From DASWJZ01 sp963761005 (GTDB taxonomy: Bacteria; Pseudomonadota; Alphaproteobacteria; Rhizobiales; Afifellaceae): a DNA stretch of 64,000 nt. The notes under the pieces were generated by a model. The model saw nothing but the letters and a program-made list of their open reading frames with translations, was not told the origin of the DNA and did no database searches. Location of the stretch: NCBI GenBank assembly GCA_963761005.1, contig CAVXFK010000018.1:294698-358697 (forward strand), written 5' to 3'. The translations under genes and the position numbers were made by a program. Of this stretch, positions 1 through 10,159 are shown one piece after another; position 1 is the stretch's first letter, and every line of letters begins with the position of its first letter.

Positions 1-205
1 GGCCAATTGGCGTTTTGATCTCGACTTCACCCGACAGATTGGGACCGAGCTCCTGAATCGCGCCGAGCATCTGATTGTCCTCGTGCCGAGTGTGATCGTC
101 CCCTTCACCTGGAACGTCCTCGTAAACCCGCGCCACCCTGAAATTGCCGGTTGCGCAATCGTTCTCGTTACAGAAGCGACATTCGACCCACGCCTGATCC
201 GTTGA
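1..205 (+). CDS. RES-domain toxin, C-terminal fragment (cut by window edge)
   Basis: Reading from base 2, an open frame runs from the window edge to a TGA at 203-205 and encodes 67 residues. It contains VPSVIVPFTWNVLVNPRHPE and ends with a DPRLIR tail. The VPS...N.L.NP.HP pattern followed by a DPRL end is the C-terminal signature of RES-domain proteins. Characterised members are NAD+-degrading or NAD+-modifying toxins paired with an Xre/ParS-type antitoxin. The antitoxin is normally encoded immediately upstream, which here lies outside the window. The family call rests on this motif run only; whether the toxin is intact cannot be judged. Confidence 0.8.
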   Translation, partial: ANWRFDLDFTRQIGTELLNRAEHLIVLVPSVIVPFTWNVLVNPRHPEIAGCAIVLVTEATFDPRLIR

Positions 206-258
206 CGCAATTTCGATTGGCTGGCGCTTCTTCCGCGAAGCAGATAGAGGCGCTTGCC

Positions 259-852
259 ATGACAGGACCGGGCGCGTGGGTTCGCGCACTCTACGATTGG
301 ACCATGGGGCTCGCGGCAAGCCGCCACGCGACGAGCGCGCTCGCCGTCGTGTCGTTCCTCGAAAGCTCGGTCTTCCCAATTCCGCCCGATGTCGTCCTTG
401 CGCCGATGGTGCTGGCGCGGCCGGAGAAGGCCTACACCTATGCCGGCATCTGCACCGTCGCCTCGGTGATCGGCGGCATTCTCGGCTACGCCATCGGCTA
501 TTTCCTGAGCGATCTCGGCGAGAGCCTGCTCGCGCTCATGGGGCACGCAGGCGGGCTTGAGACCTTCCGCCAATGGTATGCGGAGTGGGGCGTGTGGGTG
601 ATCCTGATCAAGGGCGCGACGCCGATCCCCTACAAGCTCGTGACCATCGCTTCGGGCCTCGCCGCCTTCAACTTTCCCGTCTTCGTCATCGCGTCGATCG
701 CGACGCGCGGCGTACGGTTCTTCTTGGTCGCGTTCGTGCTGAAGCGCTACGGGCCGGCAATCCTGTCGGTCGTCGAACGGCGCCTCTACATGACCGCCAC
801 GATCGTAGTGGCGGCCGTCATCGCAGGGTTCCTTGCGCTCCGATATCTGTAG
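259..852 (+). CDS. YqaA/DedA-type SNARE-associated membrane protein
   Basis: A 197-residue integral membrane protein of the YqaA/DedA (SNARE-associated) type. Family members are implicated in lipid flipping and membrane homeostasis; the substrate of this one is unknown. Visible features are the loop FLESSVFPIPPDVVLAP early in the protein, a Gly-rich segment GGILGYAIGYF, the family motif near WVILIKGATPIPYKL, and a hydrophobic C-terminal helix. I chose the ATG at 259 because an AGAGG ribosome site lies 8 bases upstream; the frame stays open further upstream to 151, but that extension is hydrophilic and unlike the family. It converges with ribF, with only 6 bases between the stop codons. Confidence 0.85.
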   Translation: MTGPGAWVRALYDWTMGLAASRHATSALAVVSFLESSVFPIPPDVVLAPMVLARPEKAYTYAGICTVASVIGGILGYAIGYFLSDLGESLLALMGHAGGLETFRQWYAEWGVWVILIKGATPIPYKLVTIASGLAAFNFPVFVIASIATRGVRFFLVAFVLKRYGPAILSVVERRLYMTATIVVAAVIAGFLALRYL

Positions 853-858
853 CGCTCG

Positions 859-1872
859 CTAGCCCTTGCGATCGTTTCGCGAAGCATCGCTCCAAGCGGC
901 GAAGACCTTGTCGTCGAGGTCGTTAGGCGGCGTGCGCTCCAGGATCGCGCGCGCGTCGATCGAATCCTGGTCCATCCGGGAGACGAGGGCTGCGACGCTG
1001 TCGAAGCGCTCCTCCGCTCGGATGAAGCCGTGGAAGGACACGAGCGCGGTTTCGCCATAGAGGTCGCCGGAGAAATCGAAGACGAACGTCTCAAGCACCG
1101 GCTCGCCCTCGCCGAAGGTCGGCCGTCGGCCGTAGCTTGCGACGCCTTCTCGAAGCACGCCATCAACGCCCAGGAATCTGACGGCATAGATGCCGTGCGC
1201 CAGCTCGCAGGCCGGATCGAGCGCCATGTTCGCGGTCGGATAGCCGAGATCGCGGCCGCGCCCGTCGCCCCTTAGAACCTCACCTGAGGCGGCAAAGCTC
1301 CAGCCGAGCAGGTCGTTTGCAGTCGTAACGTCGCCGCGCGAGAGCGCCGCGCGCACGCGTGTGGCGGAGACCGCTCCGTCGCCTTCGGTCTTGGCCTCGA
1401 CGATCGTCACCGCGAACCCGTTGCGGCTCCCCTCCTCGGCAAGAAATCTCGGCGTGCCGCGGCGCGCCTTACCGAAGTGGAAGTCGTATCCGGTGACGGC
1501 CGCGCGTATCGCGAGACGCTCGACCAGCATCTTCCGGACGAAATCCTCAGCGCTCGTTTCCGCGAGCGCACGGTCGAACGGGACGACGAGCGTGCCGTCG
1601 AGGTCGAGTGCCGCGGTGAGCACGGCCTTCAGCGGAGCCGGCGTCAGGCGGAAGATCGGCCGGCCGGAGAAGAAGGCGCGGGGATGCGGCTCGAAGGTGA
1701 GCATCACGCTCGGCGCACCGAGGCGCTCTGCTTCAGCGTGCGCCGCGCGAAGCACTGACTGATGCCCGAGGTGCGCGCCGTCGAAGTTCCCGATCGCGAC
1801 GACGCCGCCACGCCACTCCTCAGGCAGCGTCTCAAGGCTTGCGAGACGGACAGCCTTCACTTGATCGCTCAT
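859..1872 (-). CDS. ribF: Bifunctional riboflavin kinase / FAD synthetase
   Basis: This cytoplasmic enzyme phosphorylates riboflavin to FMN and then adenylylates FMN to FAD. At 337 residues it has the usual family length. The N-terminal nucleotidyltransferase domain shows GNFDGAHLGH at residues 28-37, the adenylyl-transfer motif. The C-terminal kinase domain shows GRDLGYPTANM at about residues 206-216, the conserved PTAN motif. Its start codon overlaps the stop of the upstream HAD phosphatase gene by four bases (ATGA), so the two are probably translationally coupled. No FMN riboswitch is visible upstream. Confidence 0.95.
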   Translation of the reverse strand: MSDQVKAVRLASLETLPEEWRGGVVAIGNFDGAHLGHQSVLRAAHAEAERLGAPSVMLTFEPHPRAFFSGRPIFRLTPAPLKAVLTAALDLDGTLVVPFDRALAETSAEDFVRKMLVERLAIRAAVTGYDFHFGKARRGTPRFLAEEGSRNGFAVTIVEAKTEGDGAVSATRVRAALSRGDVTTANDLLGWSFAASGEVLRGDGRGRDLGYPTANMALDPACELAHGIYAVRFLGVDGVLREGVASYGRRPTFGEGEPVLETFVFDFSGDLYGETALVSFHGFIRAEERFDSVAALVSRMDQDSIDARAILERTPPNDLDDKVFAAWSDASRNDRKG

Positions 1873-2756
1873 CCTTGCGCCTCCGCGCCATCCCAGGAAA
1901 GGGTGGGAATATAGGCGACGGCGGAAAGCCCCTCCGCGTTCAGGCGGGCGGTGACCCGCTCGCCGTCCGGCTGAAGCGGCGGACCGAAATCGGCGGCGTG
2001 GATGCCGCCGGTCACGAAGAGCACGGGAACGCCGTTATCGACCGCGCCGCGGATGTCGGTCGGAAGGCCGTCGCCGACCGCGAGCGGGCGCCCGGCACCG
2101 CGCTCGTTGAGCTCGCGCTTCACGGCATTGTAGATCGGCGCGTAGGGTTTACCGACGAGCACCGCTTCGCCGCCGAGTTCGACGTAGAGGCGCGCAAGCG
2201 CCCCGGCGCAATAGACCAGCCTATCGCCGCGCTCGACGACGAGGTCCGGATTGGCGCAGATCATCGGAAGGCCGCGGCCGACGCAGCGCGAAAGCAGCGC
2301 GCGGTAGTCGTCCGGCGTCTCGGTATTGTCGTCGACAATGCCGGTGCAGCTCACAAGCTCTGCGTCGGACTCGCACGCGAGCACGACATCGAGGCCCTCG
2401 TAGAAGGCCATGTCGCGGTCCGGTCCGATGTGGAAGAGCCTGACCCCGGGACGCTCGGCGATCAGCGCTCGCGTCACGTCACCGGAGGTCACGAGCCCGT
2501 CATAGGTATCTTCAGGCACGCCGAGCTGGCGAAGCTGGTCGCGCACTGAGAGGCGCGGGCGCGGAGCATTCGTGATCAGGATCACAGGGCCGACGGAACT
2601 GCGAAAGCGCCGGATTGCCTCAACGGCAGCCGGAAAAGCGGCAACGCCGTTATGCAGCACACCCCAAACGTCGCAGAGAAGCGAGCCGTAGTCGCCGGCG
2701 AGTTCCGCAAGACCGTCCACCCGCCGCATGCGATTCCGAAGCCCCCTTCCCGGCAT
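1869..2756 (-). CDS. HAD-superfamily phosphatase, NagD/TIGR01459-like
   Basis: A 295-residue HAD hydrolase of the NagD-like (C2-cap) type. Near residue 28 it has LCDVWGVLHNG, which supplies the nucleophilic Asp. It also has motif II (ILITNAPRP), a Lys-containing VGKPYAPIY segment and the acidic motif AVGDGLPTDIRGA, so all four HAD motifs are present. Such proteins dephosphorylate sugar phosphates or nucleotides; the substrate here is unknown. It precedes ribF with an ATGA overlap, a common arrangement in this order that may link it to flavin or nucleotide salvage (inference). An internal ATG at 2729 (MRRVDGLAEL) fits the family N-terminus better than the first ATG and may be the true start. 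Confidence 0.88.
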   Translation of the reverse strand: MPGRGLRNRMRRVDGLAELAGDYGSLLCDVWGVLHNGVAAFPAAVEAIRRFRSSVGPVILITNAPRPRLSVRDQLRQLGVPEDTYDGLVTSGDVTRALIAERPGVRLFHIGPDRDMAFYEGLDVVLACESDAELVSCTGIVDDNTETPDDYRALLSRCVGRGLPMICANPDLVVERGDRLVYCAGALARLYVELGGEAVLVGKPYAPIYNAVKRELNERGAGRPLAVGDGLPTDIRGAVDNGVPVLFVTGGIHAADFGPPLQPDGERVTARLNAEGLSAVAYIPTLSWDGAEAQG

Positions 2757-2900
2757 CCGCCGGTCCGGCCGGGTAGCCTTTGGCGGTCGTGATCGTCAAC
2801 CAAGGCGTAAGCCCGATGTCATCAATATGAAGGAAAGTTCACTCGCTCTCCTCGCGGGCGGCCTATATTGCCGCTAACGTTCTCCCGAAGGGCCGCCCCG

Positions 2901-4286
2901 ATGAAGTTTCTGCTCCCCCTTGCCCTCTCGCTCGGAGTGACGATGTCAGCATTACCTGCCTTTGCCGAAAACCCGGCGCCGGCCGACGCGGCGGCGGACA
3001 TCCCCCGAATGGCGCCGAACGCCGTTGCGTTCACGCTTTCAAACGGCATGCAGGTCGCGGTGATCCCGGACCACCGGGCACCCGTTGTCACGCACATGGT
3101 GTGGTACAAGGTCGGGTCGGCCGACGAGACGGCGGGTCAGTCGGGCATTGCGCACTTCCTCGAGCACCTGATGTTCAAGGGCACGGCGACCCATCCGGGC
3201 GACGAGTTCCGCCGCCGTGTGGCGGCGATCGGCGGCGACGAAAACGCCTTCACCTCTAACGACTACACGACCTTCTTCCAGCGCGTCGCGAAAGAGAACC
3301 TCGCCGAGATGATGGCGTTCGAGGCCGACCGCATGACCAATCTCGTGCTGACGGACGAAACGGTCGCGACCGAGCGCGACGTGGTGCTGAACGAGCGCCG
3401 CGACAGGATCGAGAAGAACCCCGACGCCGTCCTGAACGAGGGGCTGCTTCGGATTCTCTATTTCAATCATCCCTACGGGCGGCCGATCATCGGCTGGAAC
3501 CACGAGATCAAGGCGCTCGACCGCACGACCGCGCTCAATTTCTATCACCACTACTACACGCCCGAGAACGCGATCCTCGTCGTCGCCGGCGACGTCAAGC
3601 CGGAGGAAGTGCGCCAGCTTGCGGAGGCGAGCTACGGCAAGATTCCGGAGCGGCCCGACGCGATGCGCGCGGCGCGCCCGTCCGAGCCGGCGGAGATCGG
3701 ACCGCGCACCATCACCGTGCGCGACGAGAAGGTGCGCGAGGCGCAGCTGCAGCGCATCTACGTCGTGCCCTCAGCGGTCACCGCTGCGCCGGGCGAAGCG
3801 GAGGCGCTCAATGTGCTTGCGCAGATTCTGGGCGGCGGCTCGGTCAGCCGCTTCTACGACAAGCTGGTGCGGGGCGACGGCCCGGCGACCTATGCCGGCG
3901 CAAGCTATCGCGCGGACGGCCTCGACAGCTCGCGCTTCGTGATCTACGGCCTGCCGAAGCCGGGGATCGACCTCCATGATCTTGAAGGGCGCATGGACCA
4001 GGTCATCGCCGACCTCCTGAAGAACGGCATCTCGGACGAAGAGCTTGCGCGCGCCAAGCGTTCGTCGATCGCGCAGGCGATCTACTCGCTCGACAACCAG
4101 GTGAGGCTCGCGAACATCGTCGGACAGGCGCTCGCTGTCGGCCGGAGCCTTGAAAGCGTGCAGGATTGGCCTGAGCGCGTGCAGGCCGTGACCAAGGAAG
4201 AGGTGCAGGCCGTCGCGCAGAAATATCTGCGGCCCGAGTCGTCCGCGACCGGCTACCTGGAACCCGCCGAGGGAAGCCGGAGCTGA
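2901..4286 (+). CDS. M16-family zinc peptidase, catalytic subunit, secreted
   Basis: A 461-residue pitrilysin/insulinase-type metallopeptidase. From the ATG at 2901 it has a clear Sec signal peptide (MKFLLPLALSLG...ALPAFA) and so acts in the periplasm. The inverted zinc motif HxxEH is present as HFLEH at residues 85-89, and the distal Glu ligand is expected in the VVLNERRD segment about 75 residues later. A second, inactive M16-like domain follows towards the C-terminus. The frame is open upstream to 2868, but only the 2901 start gives a signal peptide. The next gene, 6 bases downstream, encodes the non-catalytic partner; such pairs form a heterodimeric peptidase. Confidence 0.93.
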   Translation: MKFLLPLALSLGVTMSALPAFAENPAPADAAADIPRMAPNAVAFTLSNGMQVAVIPDHRAPVVTHMVWYKVGSADETAGQSGIAHFLEHLMFKGTATHPGDEFRRRVAAIGGDENAFTSNDYTTFFQRVAKENLAEMMAFEADRMTNLVLTDETVATERDVVLNERRDRIEKNPDAVLNEGLLRILYFNHPYGRPIIGWNHEIKALDRTTALNFYHHYYTPENAILVVAGDVKPEEVRQLAEASYGKIPERPDAMRAARPSEPAEIGPRTITVRDEKVREAQLQRIYVVPSAVTAAPGEAEALNVLAQILGGGSVSRFYDKLVRGDGPATYAGASYRADGLDSSRFVIYGLPKPGIDLHDLEGRMDQVIADLLKNGISDEELARAKRSSIAQAIYSLDNQVRLANIVGQALAVGRSLESVQDWPERVQAVTKEEVQAVAQKYLRPESSATGYLEPAEGSRS

Positions 4287-4292
4287 CCGAGA

Positions 4293-5606
4293 ATGATTTC
4301 CGTCCGCCACCTCGCAATCGCAGCCCTTGGAGCCGCCATGACGCTTGCCGTCGCCAGCCCGCCGGCGCGGGCCGCTACCGTCCAGGAAGTGACCAGCCCT
4401 GGTGGGCTCAAGGCCTGGCTGGTGGAGGACTATACGGTCCCGGTCATCGCCATGAATGTCGCTTTCCGCGGCGGCGCGGCGCAGGACCCGGAAGGCGAAG
4501 CCGGGCTCGCCAACCTGATGTCAGGGCTCCTCGACGAAGGCGCGGGCGATCTCGACTCGCGTGCCTTTCAGGCAAAGCTCGAGGACTTGAGTGTCGAGCT
4601 CTCCTTCGACGCGGACCCCGACGCGTTCTACGGCAGCTTGCGTACGCTCACGACCAATGCCGATCAGGCGTTCGACCTCTTCCGCCTCGCGCTCACCAAA
4701 CCGCGCTTCGATCCGGAGCCGGTGGAGCGCATCCGCGGGCAGGTCATCGCAGGCCTCAGGCAGAACGAGACGGACCCGGGGAGGCTCGCCAGTCGGCTCT
4801 TCAGGCGCACACTTTTCGGCACGCATCCATATGGGCGCCCGACGGACGGGACGGTCGACAGCGTCACCAAGATCGGCGCCGACGACCTCAAGGCCTTCCA
4901 CGCGCGAACGGTCGCGCGTGACAACCTCTATGTCGTGTTCGTCGGCGCGATCGACGCCAAGGCAGCGGGCGCGGCCCTCGATCAGATGTTCGGCGCGCTG
5001 CCGGCACATGCAACGCTACTGCCGGTGGCTGAGACGGCGCCGGCGACCGGCGAGACCGCGCACGCGATGCTGAGCGTCCCGCAGACGGCGATCCGCATCG
5101 GTGGTCCCGGCTTGAAGCGCGACGACCCTGACTTCATCACGGCCTACGTCGCCAACGAGATTCTTGGCGGCGGCACTTTCTCCTCGCGGCTCTACCACGC
5201 CGTCCGGGAGGATCGCGGGCTTGCCTATTCGGTCGGCTCGAGCCTCATTCCCTACGACCACGCGGGCGCCTTCGCCGCCGCGACCTCCGTCGACGCGACA
5301 AAGGTCGCGGAGACCGTCTCCATCATGCGCGACCAGATCGCGCGCTACGGCAGCGAGGGCCCGACCGCCAAGGAGCTCGCCGACACCAAGGACTATCTCG
5401 TCGGCAACTTCGCGCTGCGCTTCGATTCCTCGCAGAAGATTGCGCGCAATCTGCTCAGCTTCCAGCTCGACGGCCTCGGCATCGACTACATCGAGCGCCG
5501 CAACAGCCTGATCCGCGCGGTCACGCTCGACGACGTCAAGCGCGTCGCACAGCGGCTGTGGGGCGGAGTCCTCTCAGTTGTCACGGTCGGCCCGGGTCAA
5601 GCCTGA
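4293..5606 (+). CDS. M16-family peptidase-like partner, no HxxEH
   Basis: A 437-residue M16-type protein with a signal peptide (about MISVRHLAIAAL...PARA). Where the zinc motif belongs it reads AGLANLMSGLLDEG, so the HxxEH ligands are absent and it cannot bind zinc in the usual way. The substrate-binding element RGLAYSVGSS (the R/Y motif) near the middle of the C-terminal half is retained. This division of labour, a zinc-bearing subunit followed by an R/Y-bearing subunit, is typical of bacterial M16B heterodimers. It is almost certainly co-transcribed with and bound to the product of 2901-4286. Confidence 0.92.
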   Translation: MISVRHLAIAALGAAMTLAVASPPARAATVQEVTSPGGLKAWLVEDYTVPVIAMNVAFRGGAAQDPEGEAGLANLMSGLLDEGAGDLDSRAFQAKLEDLSVELSFDADPDAFYGSLRTLTTNADQAFDLFRLALTKPRFDPEPVERIRGQVIAGLRQNETDPGRLASRLFRRTLFGTHPYGRPTDGTVDSVTKIGADDLKAFHARTVARDNLYVVFVGAIDAKAAGAALDQMFGALPAHATLLPVAETAPATGETAHAMLSVPQTAIRIGGPGLKRDDPDFITAYVANEILGGGTFSSRLYHAVREDRGLAYSVGSSLIPYDHAGAFAAATSVDATKVAETVSIMRDQIARYGSEGPTAKELADTKDYLVGNFALRFDSSQKIARNLLSFQLDGLGIDYIERRNSLIRAVTLDDVKRVAQRLWGGVLSVVTVGPGQA

Positions 5607-5706
5607 GCCGCCGCTTCTCGCAAAAGCGCAAACACGGCAGGGGCTTGCACTTCGTGCGTCTTCTGCCCACGATGCTTGCCGCAGTTTCCGGGGCTTGGAG
5701 GGCATC

Positions 5707-6288
5707 ATGAGGTTTTGGGCGGCGTCGCTTTCGGCGCTTCTGGTCATGGGGTCGGCGACGCTTGCGGCGGCCGGGCCGGCCGTCGACGCGGCGACGCGCG
5801 CCGAAGCGCTCGCGGCGGAGGGCAAGACCGCCGAGGCGCTTGACGCGCTGTCGGGGGCCATGGACGCGCTTTGCGCCGCAAGCCCGCTCGCCTTCCGCAA
5901 GGTGGTGGTGGTCGATTCCTCGGGCGGCTACGGGGTCTATTCGGAGCGCGCCGACAAGACCTTCAAGCCGGACGAGAAGATGATGGTTTATGTCGAGCCG
6001 GTGTGCTTCGGCTACGGCGGCTCCGGCGCGGCCACCACGATCGGCTTTACCGCCGACCTTTCCATCGAGAACACGACCGGGCAGGTGCTCGGCGAGGCCA
6101 AGAACGTCTTCTCCGTCTCGACGCCGAGCACGCCGGCGAAGCGCGAATTCTCAATGACGCTCACCTTCGGTGTCCCGTACTCAAGACCCGGCGACTACAA
6201 GGCGATCTTCACGGTCCACGACCAGAATTCCGACAAGAGCGGCAGCTTCGAGGTGCCCTTCACGATCACGCTCCCGACGGGCGGCTAA
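5707..6288 (+). CDS. Secreted protein of unknown function
   Basis: A 193-residue protein that I do not recognise. The ATG at 5707 is preceded by a GGAGGGC ribosome site and begins a good signal peptide (MRFWAASLSALLVMGSATLAAAG), so the protein is probably periplasmic. A short Ala/Glu-rich helical segment follows (residues about 25-50), then a beta-rich domain with repeated aromatic positions (VYVEPVCFGYGGSG, PGDYKAIFTVHDQNS) that resembles an Ig-like fold. It follows the M16 pair by 100 bases on the same strand and may share its message. Function cannot be assigned. Confidence 0.8.
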   Translation: MRFWAASLSALLVMGSATLAAAGPAVDAATRAEALAAEGKTAEALDALSGAMDALCAASPLAFRKVVVVDSSGGYGVYSERADKTFKPDEKMMVYVEPVCFGYGGSGAATTIGFTADLSIENTTGQVLGEAKNVFSVSTPSTPAKREFSMTLTFGVPYSRPGDYKAIFTVHDQNSDKSGSFEVPFTITLPTGG

Positions 6289-6308
6289 AGCCCCTCGCTG
6301 ACAAGCGC

Positions 6309-6366
6309 CATGGAGGCGCAGGCGCTCTCCTCGGGGATCGCCCGCCTCCATGACCAGGTTTTTTTT
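6309..6366 (+). terminator. Probable terminator upstream of groES
   Basis: The arms catggaggcg (6309-6318) and cgcctccatg (6343-6352) are perfectly complementary over 10 bp. They are followed after 6 bases by a run of eight T (6359-6366). The loop is long (24 bases) but partly self-complementary. It would end transcription of the secreted-protein gene before the heat-shock promoter. Confidence 0.55.
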
Positions 6367-6387
6367 GGCTCCCGCCCTTCTCTCCCA

Positions 6388-6416
6388 TTGACAGCATTTC
6401 CGCCCTTTCCTATGTC
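6388..6416 (+). promoter_or_regulatory. Sigma-70 type promoter of groESL
   Basis: A perfect -35 box TTGACA lies at 6388-6393, followed by a 17-base spacer and a weaker -10 box TATGTC at 6411-6416. The CIRCE operator begins 12 bases downstream of the -10 box, covering the expected start of transcription, which is the usual layout for HrcA-repressed groE promoters. Confidence 0.75.
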
Positions 6417-6427
6417 CGCGCCACCTG

Positions 6428-6454
6428 CTGGCACTCTCTATGCGTGAGTGCTAA
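6428..6454 (+). promoter_or_regulatory. CIRCE operator (HrcA binding site)
   Basis: Inverted repeat ctggcactc - 9 bases - gagtgctaa (6428-6436 and 6446-6454). The right arm matches the CIRCE consensus GAGTGCTAA exactly. The left arm differs from TTAGCACTC at two outer positions. HrcA binds CIRCE and represses groESL until heat stress. The position between promoter and groES supports this assignment. Confidence 0.9.
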
Positions 6455-6516
6455 CAGCCAGGATCCGGGGGCACCTAAGTCCCTGAATGTGGCCCAGAAA
6501 TCGGGAAGAGGAACTC

Positions 6517-6834
6517 ATGCATTTCCGTCCACTGCACGACCGCGTCGTGGTTCGCCGTCTTGAGTCCGAGGAGCGGACCAAGGGCGGCATCATCATTCCG
6601 GACACCGCCAAGGAAAAGCCGCAGGAAGGCCAAGTCGTCGCTGTCGGCCCCGGCGCCCGCGACGAAAGCGGCAAGGTTCAGCCGCTCGACCTGAAGGCCG
6701 GCGACCGCATCCTGTTCGGCAAATGGTCCGGCACCGAAGTCAAGATCGACGGCGAGGAGCTCCTCATCATGAAGGAGTCCGACGTCATGGGCATCATCGA
6801 AGGCACTCCTGCCTCGAAGCGCAAAGCCGCCTGA
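6517..6834 (+). CDS. groES: Co-chaperonin GroES
   Basis: A 105-residue GroES (Cpn10), slightly longer than the 95-97 residue norm because of a C-terminal tail (TPASKRKAA). It forms the heptameric lid of the GroEL folding chamber in the cytoplasm. Diagnostic segments are MHFRPLHDRVVVRR at the N-terminus, the mobile loop ERTKGGIIIPDTAKEKP that contacts GroEL, and the roof region VAVGPGARDESG. The start at 6517 follows a GGAAGAGG ribosome site. It is the first gene of the groESL operon under CIRCE control. Confidence 0.97.
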   Translation: MHFRPLHDRVVVRRLESEERTKGGIIIPDTAKEKPQEGQVVAVGPGARDESGKVQPLDLKAGDRILFGKWSGTEVKIDGEELLIMKESDVMGIIEGTPASKRKAA

Positions 6835-6874
6835 CGCCCTTCCCCCGACAATCCTAAAACGAGGACAGTAGAAT

Positions 6875-8516
<1,642 letters not shown>

Positions 8517-8542
8517 GGAAGTCCTGCTACCTCAATGATTCG

Positions 8543-8572
8543 AACGGGGCCCACGCGGGCCCCGTTTCTTTT
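8543..8572 (+). terminator. Rho-independent terminator of groESL
   Basis: The stem cggggccc / gggccccg with an acgc loop (8545-8564) is followed by TTTCTTTT. It lies 27 bases after the groEL stop codon. Confidence 0.88.
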
Positions 8573-8625
8573 GGCTGACTGACGGCTCAGTGCGACGCGA
8601 GCGCGTTGCTCCATGTGAGGTGGCG

Positions 8626-8813
8626 TCAGATCTGTGCGATGACCTGGCAGACGCTGACGAGCTCGGGCGAGTAAAGGTGGGGGCTGACTAGAATCTGCTC
8701 GCAGGTCTTCTTGAGCTTGCGGGCGTCGCCTTCGCTTAAGGCACGAACCTGTACTCCGCAGCACGCTCGGTGACAGAAAGCCGAGGCTGCGTACCGCGTT
8801 TAGCGTTCCACCG
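8626..8813 (-). pseudogene. C-terminal remnant of Gly-rich secreted protein, cut off by IS256-type insertion
   Basis: Read on the minus strand, the DNA left of the insertion element encodes a tail LSEGDARKLKKTCEQILV...SVCQVIAQI ending at a TGA (8626-8628). This matches in pattern the C-terminus of the paralogous Gly-rich protein at 10747-11363 (ALKLKCGNVLANP...VAICKAL): a Lys-rich helix, a Cys, a hydrophobic stretch with Pro, then a second Cys. The N-terminal part of this gene is at 10160-10538, beyond the element. A further single-base shift separates the frame entering from the element side from the tail frame, around 8741-8750. I infer one original gene. Confidence 0.65.
8803..8813. repeat. 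Left copy of 11-bp direct repeat flanking the IS256-type element
   Basis: gcgttccaccg occurs here and again at 10160-10170, immediately outside the two ends of the element. IS256-family insertions usually duplicate 8-9 bp of target, so part of this repeat is probably the target-site duplication and the rest chance or end wobble. Confidence 0.7.
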
Positions 8814-8831
8814 GGGGACTGTCGGATATCT

Positions 8832-8860
8832 TGTGCGCGAGGCCGGTTTCGTCATTGGCC
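8832..8860. repeat. Left terminal inverted repeat of IS256-type element
   Basis: Pairs with 10129-10155: the inner 19 bases gccggtttcgtcattggcc match exactly, and the outer part tgtgcgc matches after a 2-base gap. The transposase stop codon (8852-8854) lies inside this repeat. Confidence 0.85.
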
Positions 8861-10053
8861 GACGAAGCGCTCGCCGAAGATGACGGCGAACTGGGTTCTG
8901 GCCTCGACCCACTCACGCGGCGGTCGTTTCCATTCCTCGGCGGCGTGGTTGAGAACCAGATATAGCAGCTTCATCGCCGCATCGTCATTGGGGAAGTGAC
9001 CGCGGGTTCGAACCGCGCGCCGCAGTTTTGAGTTCAGCGCCTCGATCGCGTTCGTGGTGTAGACGATGCGGCGGACCCCTTCGGGGAAGGCGAAGAAGGG
9101 CACGACGTGCTCCCAGTTGCGCCGCCAGCTCAGCGCTATGGCCGGGTACTTCTGGCCCCAGGCACCGGTCTCGAACACCTCCAGCGCCTTCATGCCGGCC
9201 GCGGCGTCTTTGGCCCGATAGATCGCCCTGAGCGCCGGCATCACGGGCTTACGGTCCTTCCACGACACGAACTCAAGCGAATGGCGGATCAGGTGAACGA
9301 TGCAGGTCTGCACGACCGTCTCGGGGAAGACCGCGGTGATCGCCTCTGGGAAGCCCTTGAGGCCGTCAACGACGGCGATCAGGATATCGCCGACGCCGCG
9401 GTTCTTCAGCTCGTTCATCACCCTGAGCCAGAACTTTGCGCCCTCCGTCTGCTCGATCCAGATGCCGAGAATCCCTTCGTGCCGTCCGCCAGGATGCCGA
9501 GCGCGATGTAGACGGCCTTGTTCCTGACGAAGCCCTCGTCCCTGATTTTGACCCGGATGGCGTCGAAGAAGACCAGCGGGTAGCAGGCGTCCAGCGGCCG
9601 GTTCTGCCACTCGGCCACTTCCTCCAGGACGGCATCGGTGACGGCCGAGACCAGGTCCGGCGACACGTCGATGCCGTAGAGTTCCTCAAGGTGGCCGCGA
9701 ATCTCGCGCACGCTCATGCCGCGCGCATACATGGAGATGATCTTGTCGTCGAACTCCGGGAAGCGGCGCTGGTATTTGGCGATCAGCTTCGGATCGAAGG
9801 TGCCGGAGCGATCGCGCGGGATCGTCAGCCGCATCTTCGAGGTGCCTGTCAGAACCGACTTCTTCGAGGCGCCGTTGCGGCGATTGGCGTTGCCTTCGTC
9901 GCGCTCGTCCTCAAGGTGCGCGTCGAGCTCGGCGTTCAGAATCCGCTCCGACAGAGCCTTCTTCAGGTCGTCCAGTAGCCCGTCCTTGGCGAACACCTCA
10001 TCCGGATCGCGGCCGGCAAGCAACTGGTCCAGAACTTCCTTCTCAATAGCCAT
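8852..10053 (-). pseudogene. IS256-family transposase, frameshifted
   Basis: A mutator-type DDE transposase of about 400 residues. The N-terminal part begins MAIEKEVLDQLLAGRDPDEV, includes the conserved VFFDAIRVKIRDEG (first catalytic Asp) and reads to ILADGTKG. At about 9473-9475 one base is missing. The protein then continues in the next frame as EGILGIWIEQTEGAKFW, with the second Asp in LIAVVDGLKGFPEAI, the motif CIVHLIRHSL, and the region with the catalytic Glu near YTTNAIEALNSKLRRA. Restoring one base gives a normal family member. The start at 10053 follows a GGGAGAA ribosome site. The upstream extension to 10134 is not family-like. Confidence 0.9.
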
Positions 10054-10128
10054 GTGATGATTCTCCCTTCCATCATCATGGCTCGACGCCAGATCCCAGT
10101 TCGCCTTCGTCTTAGGCAAACGCTTCGC

Positions 10129-10155
10129 GGCCAATGACGAAACCGGCTGCGCACA
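10129..10155. repeat. Right terminal inverted repeat of IS256-type element
   Basis: Reverse complement matches 8832-8860 over the 19-base inner block and the outer tgtgcgc. It lies 76 bases upstream of the transposase start. Confidence 0.85.
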
Positions 10156-10159
10156 GTCC

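Larger units (their letters stand above)
8814..10159 (-). mobile_element. IS256-family insertion sequence
   Basis: An element of about 1.35 kb carrying one IS256-type transposase. The terminal inverted repeats share gccggtttcgtcattggcc exactly (left within 8832-8860, right within 10129-10155) and extend outward through tgtgcgc, with a 2-base gap, to ggactgt. The left end carries about 10 extra bases between ggactgt and tgtgcgc. The element is bounded by the 11-bp direct repeat gcgttccaccg. It splits a Gly-rich secreted-protein gene whose halves lie at 10160-10538 and 8626-8813. The transposase is frameshifted, so this copy may be inactive unless the shift is a sequencing error. Confidence 0.88.

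Noticed and set aside
8524..8545. gattcgaac resembling a tRNA T-loop on the minus strand
   Set aside because: No acceptor, D or anticodon stem can be built around it; the surrounding bases form the groESL terminator.
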